DNA of 64,000 nucleotides from Acheta domesticus (lineage: Eukaryota > Arthropoda > Insecta > Orthoptera > Gryllidae), in NCBI GenBank assembly GCA_031308135.1, contig JAHLJT010009436.1:123555366-123619365 (forward strand), read 5' to 3'. The position numbers were made by a program, and so were the translations under genes. Under the pieces are notes generated by a model. That model was given only the letters and a program-made list of their open reading frames with translations. It did not search any database and was not told the DNA's origin. Below, piece by piece: positions 33,307 through 46,110 of the stretch (positions are counted from its first letter, which is position 1; each line of letters starts with the position of its first letter).

Positions 33307-34537
33307 TTTAAATGTAAAAATTGTACTTTTTATAATCGCAATTTTTAAACCAATGTAATGTAAGATATTGTTGAGTTAGTAAAAGAAAATTTTCTTTAAA
33401 ATGTTTTCCTAAAACTACATAAATGACAAAATATTACAAATAATAATTAAGCTTCTTATAATGTATTAATTCCATGAAGGTGATGTGACACTGTTATCTC
33501 TCGCCATGAAATCGAACGATGGAAGTAAATGTCAAAAATTTATGAAACGTGGTCACTTCATCTAGTGCTATTCTTAATTTATTTACGCATTTTTAATATA
33601 TTTTGTGGATGAGACCCTATTTTTTAGAGGAACCCAACGACTTACGAACCGTGAATAGTTGGCTACCTCGGACCACTGCGTGATGCGCCTAACCAACGGA
33701 GAGGGAATATTTTTCTGGTGGGACCCACTCCAGACCAGACGCTTATGGAAGTCGCCTTTCTATTTTGGCTCGCCGCGCCGACTCCTGGTTTGGGCATATC
33801 TCCGCATCGAGAATCAAGAATGTGGATGTTTTTTTTAAAGCAACCGCATGCTAAATCTACCTCTGAGTGACAGTGAAATTCTAACGATATATGCCTTTTT
33901 CAGTGAACAATTATTACAACGAGGCTGTGTGAAGGTCGACTCAGAACTTGTCAATCATGTAGACGGACACATACGTTACAAAGAGCTGGAAATCAACATT
34001 GATCGATTGGGGAATTCGCTGTTCCGCAAGTAGACAAATTGATGTCCGTGTTGAGCCGCAATGGAAAAGCACGGTTGTCTTCACTCCTTTATCGATTATC
34101 GTGTTTCATCTACGCAGCAACAAGCAATTGAAAGCTGACATCGTCTAATGGATTGGTGTTAAAGATGTTAAGGACATGAAAGACTCGGATAACGCGAGGT
34201 AATCGTGATTAAATTTAAATTGTGTTTCTCCGAATCAAAAGAATTTCAGTAAAGAGAATCTTTATCAGTAGACACTAGTATAATGATTCGAAAAAAATAT
34301 CCGAGCAACTCTCTTTCAGAAAGATAATTTCTAGTTTCTTAAATTGAATTCAATGCACTTCTTTCTTACGAAAGTTTATCAATAAATACATTTTATTCTA
34401 AACTGAGGACAAAAAAAGGAAAAATGTATCTATTGTAAACTAAGAGTATTTTATGATATAAATTAGAAAACGTTTAGTTTTGATTTTGTAAAGAGGTATT
34501 CTTCAAACTAAGAATAGTTTATGATGTATTGGGCATT
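33307..34537. other. Non-coding sequence
   Basis: AT-rich. No supported gene. Purine-rich repeat copies bracket it. Confidence 0.35.
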
Positions 34538-34700
34538 GACAGAGAAAAAACAGAAAAATAAGAAAAGAGGAGAAGGAAAAAGAAATGCGGAAATGCAAAA
34601 ACGAGAATAACTGGCGAAAATAAAAGATGAAAAGAAGGAAAAGAAAACTTTCGAGTGCAATACGAAATTTGCAATAACAAATACATTTCGACAAAGAGCG
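34538..34700 (+). repeat. Purine-rich direct repeat, copy 2
   Basis: Second copy of 33148-33306, sharing GAAATGCGGAAATGCAAAAA and GAGTGCAATACGAAATTTGC. The GTGCAATACGAAATTT block is the clearest match. Confidence 0.6.
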
Positions 34701-34799
34701 AGAATAGAATGCCAATAAATCATTTATTTTTGTCTTAACTGAGAGCTGGTATAACCAGGTATAATATGTCAGTAAAAGAGAGAAAGGCGTGCGATATGT

Positions 34800-35070
34800 A
34801 ACTTAAATGAGTCGTGCCGTTTCCCCGTCGCCACCCTAGCAGATTCTTGGCAAGCAGCAGCGCATGTAAGCCGCGCAAACGCGCCCCGTGGAATCCAGGA
34901 AGAACCTTCCAGCGCAGGCGGAATGAATGAAGGAAGGTGCCTCCGGCCGATCCCACCCGCGACGAGGTTGCCACGGTGGTGAGCAACGGCTGGGAAAGAT
35001 GCAGGCGGTGAGACTTCAGTGTCCGTGGCGCTCGAGCGCTGTCGCTCAACGTGGCCCATTGACGCATCGC
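34800..35070. other. Moderately CpG-rich patch
   Basis: GC-richer DNA with open frames on both strands that overlap in antisense. No domain. Confidence 0.3.
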
Positions 35071-35629
35071 AGCCATTGCTTCCTTCCTTCTTTCCTTCCT
35101 CTCGGCTCCTCAGAGCTGCGTGTATTTTGACAATGGCATTGCCAATTCTCACTGGGCCCTTCACTTTATTGAATTGATCTTGATTCAATTTATTGGTTGA
35201 ATTTAGTTTTTGACAGACATATGATAAATGGCAATAGTGTGGGTTCTCAATAACAATAGTGTGGGAGATCTCAATAACAAAATCCAGTACATCAAACCTC
35301 CGTCGATTACTAGTGTAAAACTTACTTTAACGTATTCCGTAACGTAGGTTACTACCTACTTTTGAGCACTCCTATGTCCTCTCAATATTCTGATTTCCTA
35401 AATACTATTATCCCACATGATACATTTGTATTAATATTTTAATGTTTAAAAATTCATGAGTGTATGTTGCACAAAAACTTTAATCTCTGAGGCAATTATC
35501 TTGCAACATTGTACGAACCCTTTTAGAGGTGGAAGGAGGGGGGCGGATGACACATTTGATTGCATTAAACCCGGTCATGACGGATAATCAGTTCATTGTA
35601 GTTGGTCAATCTTACAAGGAAGGCCAGAA
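35071..35629. other. AT-rich non-coding sequence
   Basis: Contains a small local duplication of ATAGTGTGGG near 35236-35265. Nothing else seen. Confidence 0.35.
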
Positions 35630-35990
35630 GCCTCCGCCGCCTTTCCTCCCCTCTCTCCCGTCCTCCGACCACCCTGCACGCGGTCGGGTCCCGGCCGGCC
35701 TGCGGAGGGCCGACTCGCTCGCTCCCACGCTACGCACAAGGGCGCGCCCAGATGCGGCCACCGCCGATTGCCGATTTATGATCCACTTTACAAAGAAAGA
35801 TAGGGAAGCCGCCCCCGCTTTCTCTAACCGCCTCCGAACACCACGACCCGCGGCCGCGCCAGGCCCGGTCGCTCTTTCACACGACGCTACACACACACAG
35901 ACGCACTCTCACGCAGCCCCCACCGTTCTCAGCCGCCGAAAGGCACTTATCTTCTGTCCGCCGTGCCGGGCACAAGCGGGTTCGTGCAGC
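35630..35990. other. CpG-rich patch
   Basis: Pyrimidine- and CpG-rich. A plus-strand frame of 178 residues (35529-36065) crosses it but has no recognisable domain and low-complexity composition. Confidence 0.35.
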
Positions 35991-36072
35991 CAAACTATCC
36001 TTGTCGCGTTCGCAAGTGAACGAAAACTATATAGACACGAACACTCTAACCTTTCAATCAACTGATCCGCTG

Positions 36073-36194
36073 ATCGTAATCCAGTATTGTGCCGTTCTGA
36101 TACGGCCGCCAACTTTGTGGTGCGCACGCGTAAATACTATCGTAATCCAGTATTGTGCCGTTCTGATACGGCCGCCAACTTTGTGGTGCGCACG
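36073..36194 (+). repeat. Exact 56-bp direct duplication, 66-bp period
   Basis: The segment beginning ATCGTAATCCAGTATTGTGC and ending GTGGTGCGCACG occurs at 36073-36128 and again at 36139-36194, identical by eye, with a 10-bp spacer. The period is 66 bp, a multiple of three, so the surrounding open frame continues. Confidence 0.95.
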
Positions 36195-36529
36195 GCCTAC
36201 ATCAAAATCTAAAACCAGCAGTGCCGGCGACATTCCGCAACTTAATTATGTCGCGCGCGCTTCCTGCGCTATTCGATTAACTACACCGTTCCTGCACGGG
36301 CCGCAGTCGGGGACAACGCAGAGTGTTCTACAGGGAACTGCCAGATCTCCGAGTGCACCACCAGGACTGCCAAATCATCTATTAACGACGACCGAGTCTA
36401 CGGAGACTAGCCGCCTGACGTCTCTTCACATGGTTGGACCTCCGCCTGCAACCAGGCCCGCTGCGCAGAACAGCTGCGCAGGATAAACAGTAGTAATGAA
36501 CAATCACAATTTAAGAAGTTATGCTGGGT
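36195..36529. other. Unassigned sequence
   Basis: An open frame of 161 residues ends at 36486. The proline/serine/threonine-rich translation has no domain I recognise. I do not call it a gene. Confidence 0.3.
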
Positions 36530-36912
36530 TAGGTAGTCTCACCGCCTCTCAGGGCGTCGACTGATGTCCCTGACCGGGGTGGTCCTAGTGTTCACGTCCC
36601 AACGGTGGCAGGATTTTCGACACTCGGTGCCTAGCTAGGTCGAGTTGTTCAGCCGCTTAAATTCGTTACACTACCACACATGTTAGAAGACCAGTCGGGA
36701 GCTCAGAGCATGTCTCAGCAAAGGCTGCGCTCAGCTGGTGGGAGATTCCTGGTTGGGGAAAATCCCACAAGCCGACAGGCAGGTCGGCGCCAAATCTCGC
36801 CATCCAGCGGGGGGAAACTACCACCACCTCCCCCAATAAAAGGATGTGCTCCACATACGGGACTAATGACCTTAGCAGTTGACGCACCTGGAATCACTAA
36901 TCAATCAATCTA
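36530..36912 (+). repeat. AATC-tail repeat, long copy
   Basis: Runs from a head with GATTTTCGACACTCGGTGCC (compare GATTTTCGAAACTAGCTGG at 496) through CACTACCACACATG, CAGTCGGGAGCTCAGAGC, GGTCGGCGCCAAATCTCG and GACCTTAGCAGTTGACGC to the tail CACTAATCAATCAATC. Confidence 0.7.
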
Positions 36913-38019
36913 GATAGTCCGGGTTGCAAGGCCGAGTACGGACTCGACAACTTTCGAACATTTGCGGTTTGGAAACCTGTTTCAATCATAAATATTTATC
37001 CGTTGTCTCATGTGTGTGTCTGTTTTCGCAATGTGCATTACATATTGACCCCGTAAACGAGGAATCCACTTGTTTATATGCTAATTTTCTAAAGAACATT
37101 ATTTTTGAAATATTCTTTTTGGCAGCACGTTGTCATCTGGAAAAGTCTTAATAATTAAAATAAATAATTTTAAACTCGTTTCTTCCATTGTCTCGTATGT
37201 GTGTGTGTGTGTCTGTTCATATATGTGCGTGTGTTTTTACGCAGAAGGTATAGCGTTATACTGACCCCATAAAAGAGGAATCCATTGGTTTGTACCTTAA
37301 TGTTCTATAGAGCATTCCTTGTGAAATATTGATTGCCCGTCATCATCTGGAAAAGCTCTAATAACTCAAGTAAATAATTTTAACGTCATTTCTGCGATTG
37401 TTAACACAAATTTCAGTCATGCATGCATGCAATTTTTTCCCATAATAGCTATAAAAGACTTCTGAATGTCTAGAGTTTCAGAAGTACTGAGAGTACTGGT
37501 GATGTAACAAAACAACTAGTAGTCATAATGCGTTTTTTCGAGTGTTTATGCGTTATTTCGAGTGTTTGACCGTCATGATTCAATATCATGCCACAATCGT
37601 AGCAGCGTAAACAAATATTTTGCCGTTATTCTCTGTTTCTAATTTGGCATAACTGTCATTTTCTGACAAACTATTTCTCCTGAAAACTGTAACCAAAATA
37701 TAAATTCCTCAACATTTACTTTGGCATTCCCTGCAAATTTCCGCACCCATTCAATTTGCATTCTCGGCCATAGCCTTCACAGTTTGTTGAACAGCATTAT
37801 TGTACTTCAAAATATCATTACGGCATTGCCCAGGGCGGCGCATGCATTTCAGTGTCGGAGCAATATTCTAATATTAAACGTCAAATCCAACATTTTTGAA
37901 CAGTTACGAATATTTTACTGGCGAAGATATGATATTGGATCCTCATTCCTGAAATACAGACAAGACCCGAGAAAAATATTCTGCTATTTGCGAGTTAAAT
38001 TAAAATTGGTTAAATAATG
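36913..38019 (+). repeat. Inverted repeat unit E, plus copy
   Basis: Collinear with the reverse complement of 31446-32336. It contains an extra internal duplication: the stretch near 36995-37180 (TTGTCTCATGTGTGTGTC, GACCCCGTAAACGAGGAATC, TCATCTGGAAAAG) is repeated near 37185-37400 (TTGTCTCGTATGTGTGTG, GACCCCATAAAAGAGGAATC, TCATCTGGAAAAG). The minus copy has it once. Confidence 0.7.
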
Positions 38020-38339
38020 GTAATCAGGCTTATATTAAAAAACAAAGTAATTCCACAGTCCTTTTCAAGGGTGTTCTCTTCCACCACATCACTTTTTACC
38101 GTCCCTTTATTTCCCACTTCGCCACTTTATAACCTTTCCTGCCTGATACGCAACGAGCGCCTCCTCTCACGTTTCGAATCAAGGTCCCACGACCTCATCA
38201 ATGTCATCATGCTCCTGTCACGACATTAAATTCATTAATATACATCACCTTTGACCATATTGTTTCAACATCTGTCTATTTAATGTATTGTTCCTACGTC
38301 CCGTAATCTTAGCTATCTCCAACGCAGTGAGTACACCTC
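38020..38339. other. Non-coding sequence, nothing recognised
   Basis: Short open frames only. No domain. Confidence 0.35.
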
Positions 38340-38600
38340 TTCCGTTACCATCTCGCCAACGTCGCGCCTCCGCCTCCTCGCCGCCGCCGCCGCCTCCGCT
38401 GTCGCTCGTTCCTCGAGATTTACGGCGTCGCCCGCCGCCAGCGCTGTATATGGGGCGTGCCCCTGGCGCCGCCTCCGAATCTCGGCGTGGCGACGCGGCG
38501 GCAGGCAGCGCCGCGCCGCCCGCCGCTGCGTCTTTCTCCGGCGTCGCTCGCACGCGGACGAGAAGGAAACCGCGCCACAACCGCCGCCGAGGGAGCGTAG
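38340..38600. other. CpG-rich patch
   Basis: CCGCCGCCGCCGCC-rich segment with GTATATGGGGCG at about 38447. Open frames of about 110 residues on both strands are Arg/Ala/Pro-rich and compositional. Confidence 0.35.
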
Positions 38601-39914
38601 AGATTAGCTCGACAAGAGCGACAAAGCATCTGCTGCGGGTTTTATGAGCAGACGGATCTCATAAAATCTTTCGCACATGCTCGTGCACCGTTGGCAAGCC
38701 GATCTCTGCCTTTGCTTCGGAGTTCATGAGCAGTGACACTCTGCGGTTCAAATGGGGTCATTTCTCCGAGAAAATGGACGGTCCTATCTGTGTGAGATAA
38801 GTTTTGTTGTAATCTCGTAATGTTGCGGAGTCGAAATGGAGTGCTGCAGAGTGGGAAAATGAGTTTAAATAGATGAAAAAGGGGAGGACATTTTTAATGC
38901 GTTGACGGGCAAATTATATTATTTCCATTCATATCTCGCATCATCAAATCATTTAAATGCCCATTTTTATACACGTTTATACTCATTATAATCGTTATCA
39001 GGGACAAACAGGCTACCTCATTCATTCACTTTTCTCTCGATATCTTGCGAAAGTGAAGTAAGGGAATGATTCATGAAGTGAGTAAGCTGTAGGTCGTGGA
39101 TAATATGTGGCGCCAGAATGGCATATTTATGAACGCTTTTGTCTCTCCATTTCATCAAAAAAAGTGTCCAGATATCACACATTCACGACAGTTCAAGAAA
39201 TGTATTTCCATCAAGTGATCCTATCATTATGTATTTGGGACACAACATAAATGTCAACTTGGTGATGTGAGATGAAAACCTGAATGAAGGGTTTCGAAAC
39301 GTTATTGGTGCTAATTGTACAATATTGTTAAGAAATACACTGACCGACAAAATTATTATGGATTCATTATATTGCTCCAAACGAAACTCGTTTTAGAACA
39401 TACGATTAATTTACAATCTAAAATAAAACATTATTCACTCTGATGAGGATGCTTAAAGTATCGAAGCCACCTACCTTTCTTATTTAATAATTTATATTTC
39501 ACGTTCAAAAGTACAGATAACTGGGCACTTAATTGTCCTTGTGTAATACTATTGGGAATTGGGATAAATAGTTTTCAGAATTCTACCTCATTGAAATAGC
39601 AGAAAAAATGTGAAACAAGGCACGTAACAAAATAAAATGAAAGGAAAAATTGGATACGAAAATGGGGAGGTCGATTAAAAGAATCAATGCAAAAACTGAA
39701 CGATAACTAGAAGGGGAGAACGAGTCAGTCACCCAACATGGAAAGTTATTTTAAGAGTTGACTATGAAGGACTTCGTAGACCAAGAACAGAAGGTCGTCC
39801 AACGCGGAGAAAAAAGAAATCGCGATTCGAAAATAAAATCGGTTAACATAAAGTGACATAAGCATTACGGTGGGGAAGGAAAAGCGCATTAAGTAGCTAA
39901 TGCCGCTGCCTCGT
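38601..39914. other. Non-coding sequence with a transposon-end-like motif
   Basis: AT-rich without a supported gene. At about 39340, ACACTGACCGACAAAATT resembles the ACACTGGTCGACAAAATT terminus of the element ending at 8931 (reverse complement), possibly a relic of the same or a related transposon family. Confidence 0.35.
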
Positions 39915-40175
39915 TCATGGAGTGCAACGTGTAGGCCATTTCGCGCTTCGCCTGCTCCGCACCGGGGCGTGCGGTCGCCGCGACGCGCGTCTTGGCAGCG
40001 GCAACGCAACGGGAACGCAGGGGCGGAGGCGCTCTCGGCGCGGCGCGGCACGGCACGGCTTCCTCCGCCTCTGTGACTCACCAGAGTGCGCCCCGCCCCC
40101 GCCCCGCCCCCGCCCAGCCCCCACCCCGCCCCCGCTCACGCTGCCGCAGACGCTCGCGCCCACGTCCCGCTGGGA
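39915..40175. other. CpG-rich patch
   Basis: Contains CCCGCCCCCGCCCCGCCCCC-type Sp1-like runs near 40090-40140. No domain in the overlapping frames. Confidence 0.35.
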
Positions 40176-41762
40176 ATTTGAGTGGGCTGTGCGTGTTGGA
40201 ACCTCCCTCTCAACTGTATCTTCTTTTTTACGTCTTATTTAAGAACTTCTCCCTTTGGCTCTTTCTCCGAAGAGATTGGCTTCTTCCTTTGTGGCTTATT
40301 TCGACTTTCTGTTACTGGAAAACACCAACAATCTCCGTCGCCGTGCTTTTGGGGCACCTCCACTAATCTCAGGTTATAGCGAGGAGGCAATAACGAAAAA
40401 AAAAGATGTCTCTATCAAGAAGCAAACATTACCAACCTTCTGAAAGTTTACTCAAGTTTTATAGAGCCCTACATTATGAAGCTCGCATTTTGATCTCGAA
40501 GAACCCGCTTCGCGAAAATAACAATTGCGTCTGGAAAAGTTTTCTGTTTTGAATCTCGTTTCTGGCCACCTCTTCTCTCTCCATGACCTTCGACGAAGCG
40601 GCTGTTAGAAATTTACGTCATGCCCATCTTTCACTCTGGCCGATAAGGAACGTCGACGAGGACATTGTAAACAGGGCGGTATGACCATGTTTGAGCGAAT
40701 TCGACGTAGAAGTTGAACGAAAGTGTCGCGGAAATTTTACTGTCAGTCGGGTCACCAGACTCGTTTCCCGCAATTCCTCTAAGCTGCTGCCGGCAGCTGT
40801 TAATGCAGATGAGTGCCATTTCTACGATTGTAGTGTTTACTGGTGAACTTACACATTTAAATTTATAAAAATGTTAGTAAAACGCAATAAAATATAATAC
40901 ATCAAGTCAAATGAGTTATTCAATGTAAGCTGTCCAAAACGTTAGCAATTGCCATAACCGAATAAAGGAACAGAAAACAGACCAACCTTGTTAAATAATC
41001 TGTAAAAATTCTCTTCCCATAGATTTTTATACTTAAATAAGCTGAGTTATCTTATATGAATTATATATTGTATATATCAACTACTGACAATCAACAACAT
41101 TCACTCGGTATATTTAATGTCTCTTCTAAAAATGGCTGACACTGTCAATTAATGTATGGCAAACAAGGAAGTAAAAAGAATTGGTATAATTGATCGCCCA
41201 AACTACAAAGAAAATACACAACTTACGGGAATTACACAAGACTAAATCAGTAACATCATTCATCTCTGAAGTTCTATTCAACGTCATGGGACATGTAAAA
41301 AAATTGATTCGTTTCCAATGTGATTTTAGGGTACTGAACCTGTAGTATTGATGCATTATATAGACACAATAGATAGATACATTCTGGTTGATGCAATCTA
41401 GATACATTAATAAAATTAAATTCATAAGAAATATATTTTTTACGATATATATCTCCTTTGACATTTTAGAACATCCGTTAAATCTTTTTCTTTTCTTATT
41501 AATATTTGGAGTTTCCACAACAGTAATAATGACACTATTAATGATTTAATTTGGGAATTAGAAACTGACAATAAATTAAACAAGAAATAGTGTATTAGTT
41601 CCAATCTAGTCGTGAGGAAGCAACAGTTTGTGGGTATTGTGTTTCAAGCAAAAGAATGGTATTCACAAACGGTGGTGCATTCACTGTATGCTATGAGTAT
41701 ACAGTAATGTAAGATAGCAATGTAGACTATTTTAATGTGAAAATAGTTACTATCTTCTCTGT
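40176..41762. other. Non-coding sequence, nothing recognised
   Basis: No gene or repeat supported. A 130-residue minus-strand frame at 41126-41518 has no domain. Confidence 0.35.
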
Positions 41763-41882
<120 letters not shown>

Positions 41883-43334
41883 GTATAAATATGTCACAGC
41901 TGGATTAACAATAATGTCCCTCGTAGGATTGCATCAAAAAAGCTTTACGACGTTATATGTAGAATTGGTAGCATATATTAGGAATGAAAAAAGAGGCACG
42001 CAAGCAACCCACAGCACACGTATATTTCAACCCGTTATGTTCCCATCTTGTAAAATATAAAAAAAAGATAAGCTTTGATCCTTTAATGTCTTGTTTTCGG
42101 GTTCGGGAGGTGGCACGAAACAGATTTCATATACTTTTGCCTACAAAATGAGATATTTTTTTATTTTAGAGTTAAGGAGGTTTAGCTCTTCTGAGTAACG
42201 TACCCCGTAGTGAGAATGGTCAGAAACGTAGAGAATTTCAAAATCCATTATGTATAATTAAATTAGCTATTGGACATTCTGTGCAATTTTCGTTGAAAGT
42301 ATCTACGGTTTTTATTTTATTTATTTATTTTGTTAAGAAAGGCTTAGCGATGTGATCCTTCCCTGTAAGCCTTTGTATACATACTTCAGGGTCCGTCCGT
42401 TTGATGTTAGATTCCTATAAAAAGCTATTTTCTCTTTCAAAACTGTGAATTTTTAAGTGAGGAATACTCACACGGCACAAAAACTCAGTTGCAATTTTCA
42501 CTGACTTGATCAATTTGAAGGAACTTCTGTTGGCTCATTACTATAGGCCATTTTAAAAGTTTTTTTTAAATATTTTAGTATAATCCTGTCCAACGTAATG
42601 ATTTCAAAATTACTTCAGAAGAGTCAAAAGTAGTGTTCTTATAAATCAGAAAATGTTTTGTGATACAATTAAGCATTGATCTCACATGTTTCTACTCATC
42701 AGAACTGGGTGGGGTATATGTGAGCACTACGCTTTAAATTACCTTGGAGTCCCTGTACCTCGTCTCGGATCCCAACTCACCATCCACTTTCGAATGTTAC
42801 ACTAAGTCGGTTGACCGAGCAATCTGACGGACAAATCCACTCGAGTACCAGGCCAAATTATTCTAGTTCCCCTTCAACCCTTGTCCCCTCTCGCGAGTCT
42901 CGGAACTGGTCGCACTCAGTGTATTTCCCCGCGAGGAAGCCAGGTCGAGCGCGCCGCAGCTAACTTCAGCACGCATGACTGAGTTCAACTGAACTCCATA
43001 ATTTGGAGAGTAGCCAGTCTGATTCGTCAGCCTGCGTAATTTTCTAACTCTGAGACAACTAGACTTTCTAACTAAGCAGTAGTTCTTTATGTGCTATTTC
43101 TTTACATCACTGACAGACTTTCACATAACCAATTTCAATTGGCACTGTTCTTAGGTAGGTCAATAAAGGACAAAAATTATTGTTTTAAAGAAACTGAATT
43201 TTAAACATGTGATTTTTAGACTTTAATTTAAAAACTAAAGCTGCAAAGTTATGTGCAATGCTTGAAGTATACAAATAATCACAATCATTTGTACGATATA
43301 TGTAATAACAGTTGTTATGTAGCAATATGAAGTT
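41883..43334. other. Non-coding sequence, nothing recognised
   Basis: A moderately GC-richer stretch at 42720-43030 has no open frame or repeat relation that I can see. Confidence 0.35.
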
Positions 43335-43376
43335 GAAGAAGAAGAAGAAGAAGAAGAAGAAGAAGAAGAAGAAGAA
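43335..43376. repeat. (GAA)n microsatellite
   Basis: About 14 GAA units. Confidence 0.97.
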
Positions 43377-43564
43377 AATATGAACAAATAGAATAATAAA
43401 TTGGTTCATGTAGTAACTGAACTCTTTGAAGATGTGTATTACATGGCTTTTTAAATTTAAATTTAATTGGTAAAATATTTATATTAAATAACACTGATGC
43501 TTTAAAATACATTCCAAAGCACTTGTGGACTTACCTAGAATAAATTATTATAATCTACCACGTT

Positions 43565-45310
43565 GTCTAGTCAGAATCTATGTTTTGTGGGTGCTTGACA
43601 CTGAAAACTCGATTGACGGCAAAACATCAGTCTGTCAGAGCGTCCGTCCGTCCGTCTGTCTGTGGACAACAGTAGTGGCTAAACCACAAGCAGGATTTTC
43701 ATCAAAATTGACATTCTCCAATCTATCTTATTGATGTCACGGCCCTTTGAATTTGAAATCGATATTTTAATCTTTACTAGATTCTTCACATGAAACTCTT
43801 GGGATATTTTCAAAATTTTCATAAAAATTGCACCATTTTTTTTTAAGTTTTGACCTCGAATAGCGTAATGGACGCTTAAGAGATAGTGCAGGTTTCATTT
43901 TCATGCAGGTCTATTAAATTTTCAAGAGCGTAATTGGGTATATCTATAGCCAAAAATAGACCAGGTCAATGATAAATATAATCAAGACCTTATTTATTTT
44001 AAAATATGAAATTAAATTCTTAATTTCTTTATTATTTCTTAATTATTAAACAATTTGAAACTCGGCTACTCAGAAGCGGAAGCGTCTTCGATTGAAAATC
44101 TAGATATTTATCAAACCTTTGGTGTACGAAGTTGCCATCTTTAAGACATTTATTCTTTGTGTTACGATTGTGTATCCTCTGTATTACAGAGAATAACGTG
44201 AGTGGGTCGATGGAGCACACAATTCTTTTAAAAGGGATCGTTAAAAGAAAAAAGGTTGGGAATCTCTGACCTAAACTATTCCTAGGACCTTTTCCAAAAT
44301 GAATATTGCCCTGTCAATCTGGCACGAATCGACGCCCTGCGATTTTGAAAAACATTTTTAAAGTTTAGAAGGCACATTTCATGAACCCTCTGGGACATTT
44401 TGAAAATTTGCTCAAAAATGGCTCCAATTTTTTTTAATTTCATGTAAGAATAGAATGAAATATATGTATAAAGGTGGCGTATGTCTCATTATCACTGTTA
44501 ACTCTGACATTTCGAAAATTACAAATGTTTGAATTTCTTCGACATCTTTCCTAAGTACTTCAATACTGAAAATTGAATTCAATACTGAGAATTGAAATTG
44601 TTTTTTTTAATGAAATTATGTATCCGTTATTAGGTTCAATTAAAGTCATGATTATTGTTTTCTCCCAATTTTGAGTAAAATGTTGGCAATATTAGAAAAT
44701 ATCAAAACATGATTTTCCCATAAACGGCTCCAAATTTTATCTGTAAATATTTGTACGGAGCGTGCTAAATGCGCTACATAAGATGACATAAACGCGATAT
44801 TGTTGTATACTTTTACTTTTTCAAAAATTACACAAATGTACGAAAACGCAAAGCTTTTCTGCCAAAATGAGCTCAAAATTCCGCATTTTCAGAAACTCGA
44901 ACATTTTCTCAAAAACGCCTCAAAATGTTTTCTTTAAACTTCTTTTATGGACTGTGTTTATGGGCTTTGTGTATGTGAGTGAATAACAAGGCATTAACGT
45001 CATTTTGATTCATTCATTATATTTTTTCAATATTAAACGAATGTATTTTTAAAATATATTTCTCGTCATTAATATTTATCCGCACACTATAGAAGATTTT
45101 ATACATCATTGCATTTGTTAGTAGAAGAGCTTCAAATGATTTCGAATGAAGTTTCTCGAAAACTCGGAGTTTTCTGTGAAAATGTCCTCAAATCTGCGCA
45201 TTTCCAGAAACTCATTTCCAAACAATTTTTTAAAGAGGCTAAAGAGATTACAAAATTCACTAGTACAAGAAAGTGTGTCACAAATGGTTCGTTGGTGAAA
45301 CACGATTTTT
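43565..45310 (+). repeat. Internally periodic AT-rich dispersed repeat, copy 2
   Basis: Head TAGTCAGAATCTATGTTTTG and TGTGGGTGCTTGACACTG, then a GTCCGTCCGTCCGTCTGTC run, as in 26861-27990. A head-like block (AAAATTGACATTCTCCAATC) recurs near 44290 as AAAATGAATATTGCCCTGTC. The CTCAAAAATGGCTCC motif occurs at 44411, 44717 and 44908. A second motif, GCATTTTCAGAAACTC, appears near 44883 and as GCATTTCCAGAAACTC near 45199. Confidence 0.65.
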
Positions 45311-46009
45311 GAGAGCTTCCTCTGGCATTAGCTTCAACTTATTTTTCTACTTCATAAAGATGATTTATTTTCATGTTTTAATTCATAAATCATTAATTAA
45401 ATTTTAAACTGCCTTAAATTTGCACTGTAAGTATTCTCCTGGCCTTTTAGTTTACTTAGTACGATCACCGCGCAATGTAACGGCCAATTCAAAAGCATTT
45501 ACTCCACAACTTTGCAAATTGTAGTATGTACATTTCTCTTTTTAATTATTCTAATTGAAGAATTGAATAAATCATACTCATGAAACATATTATTAATTGA
45601 ATCTCAGAGCTATTAGTTGCTCAACAATGCAATCGACTTGACTAATGCCTAATGGTTTTAGTTTCCGTTGTCACAAATAAAAGTTCACTTAGGTTCCTTG
45701 AATAATTTACTATTTACTATTTTCTACTACATTACTATTTTCATGCTAAGTTTTAATACTTTACAAATATAAAAGAGTATCAAAAATATTCGGATAGCCA
45801 ATAAATAAAGGAGGATTTTATTTTATTTTTAAAAGTGTTATAAAATGTTTTGAGAAAAATGATATCATTTAATGCAAGCATACAACATTTTTCTTCCACG
45901 AAATAGACATAACATTTACATTTATAACAATCCAACTCGAGTACTGAGTTTTGTCCAATTACATATCCAGAATTATTCTTTGCAGAGTGTCTCGGCAATC
46001 TGCCGAAGG
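45311..46009. other. AT-rich non-coding sequence
   Basis: No supported gene or repeat. Confidence 0.4.
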
Positions 46010-46110
46010 AGAATGATAGAGGGACAGAGAGAGAGAGGGGGGGTGAGAGGAAAGCCAGAGGCAGAGAGAGGGAGAGAGAGAAAGGGAGATAGAGAGAGAG
46101 GAAGCGAATC
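46010..46110. repeat. GA-rich low-complexity tract
   Basis: GAGAGAGAGG-type purine tract of about 100 bp. Confidence 0.9.

Noticed and set aside
35529..36486. Two long overlapping plus-strand frames as an exon or gag-like gene
   Set aside because: Low-complexity composition, a recent 66-bp duplication inside, and no zinc knuckle or other domain.
43335..43376. GAA array as a functional exonic splicing enhancer tract
   Set aside because: No exon is recognised nearby; a simple microsatellite explains it.
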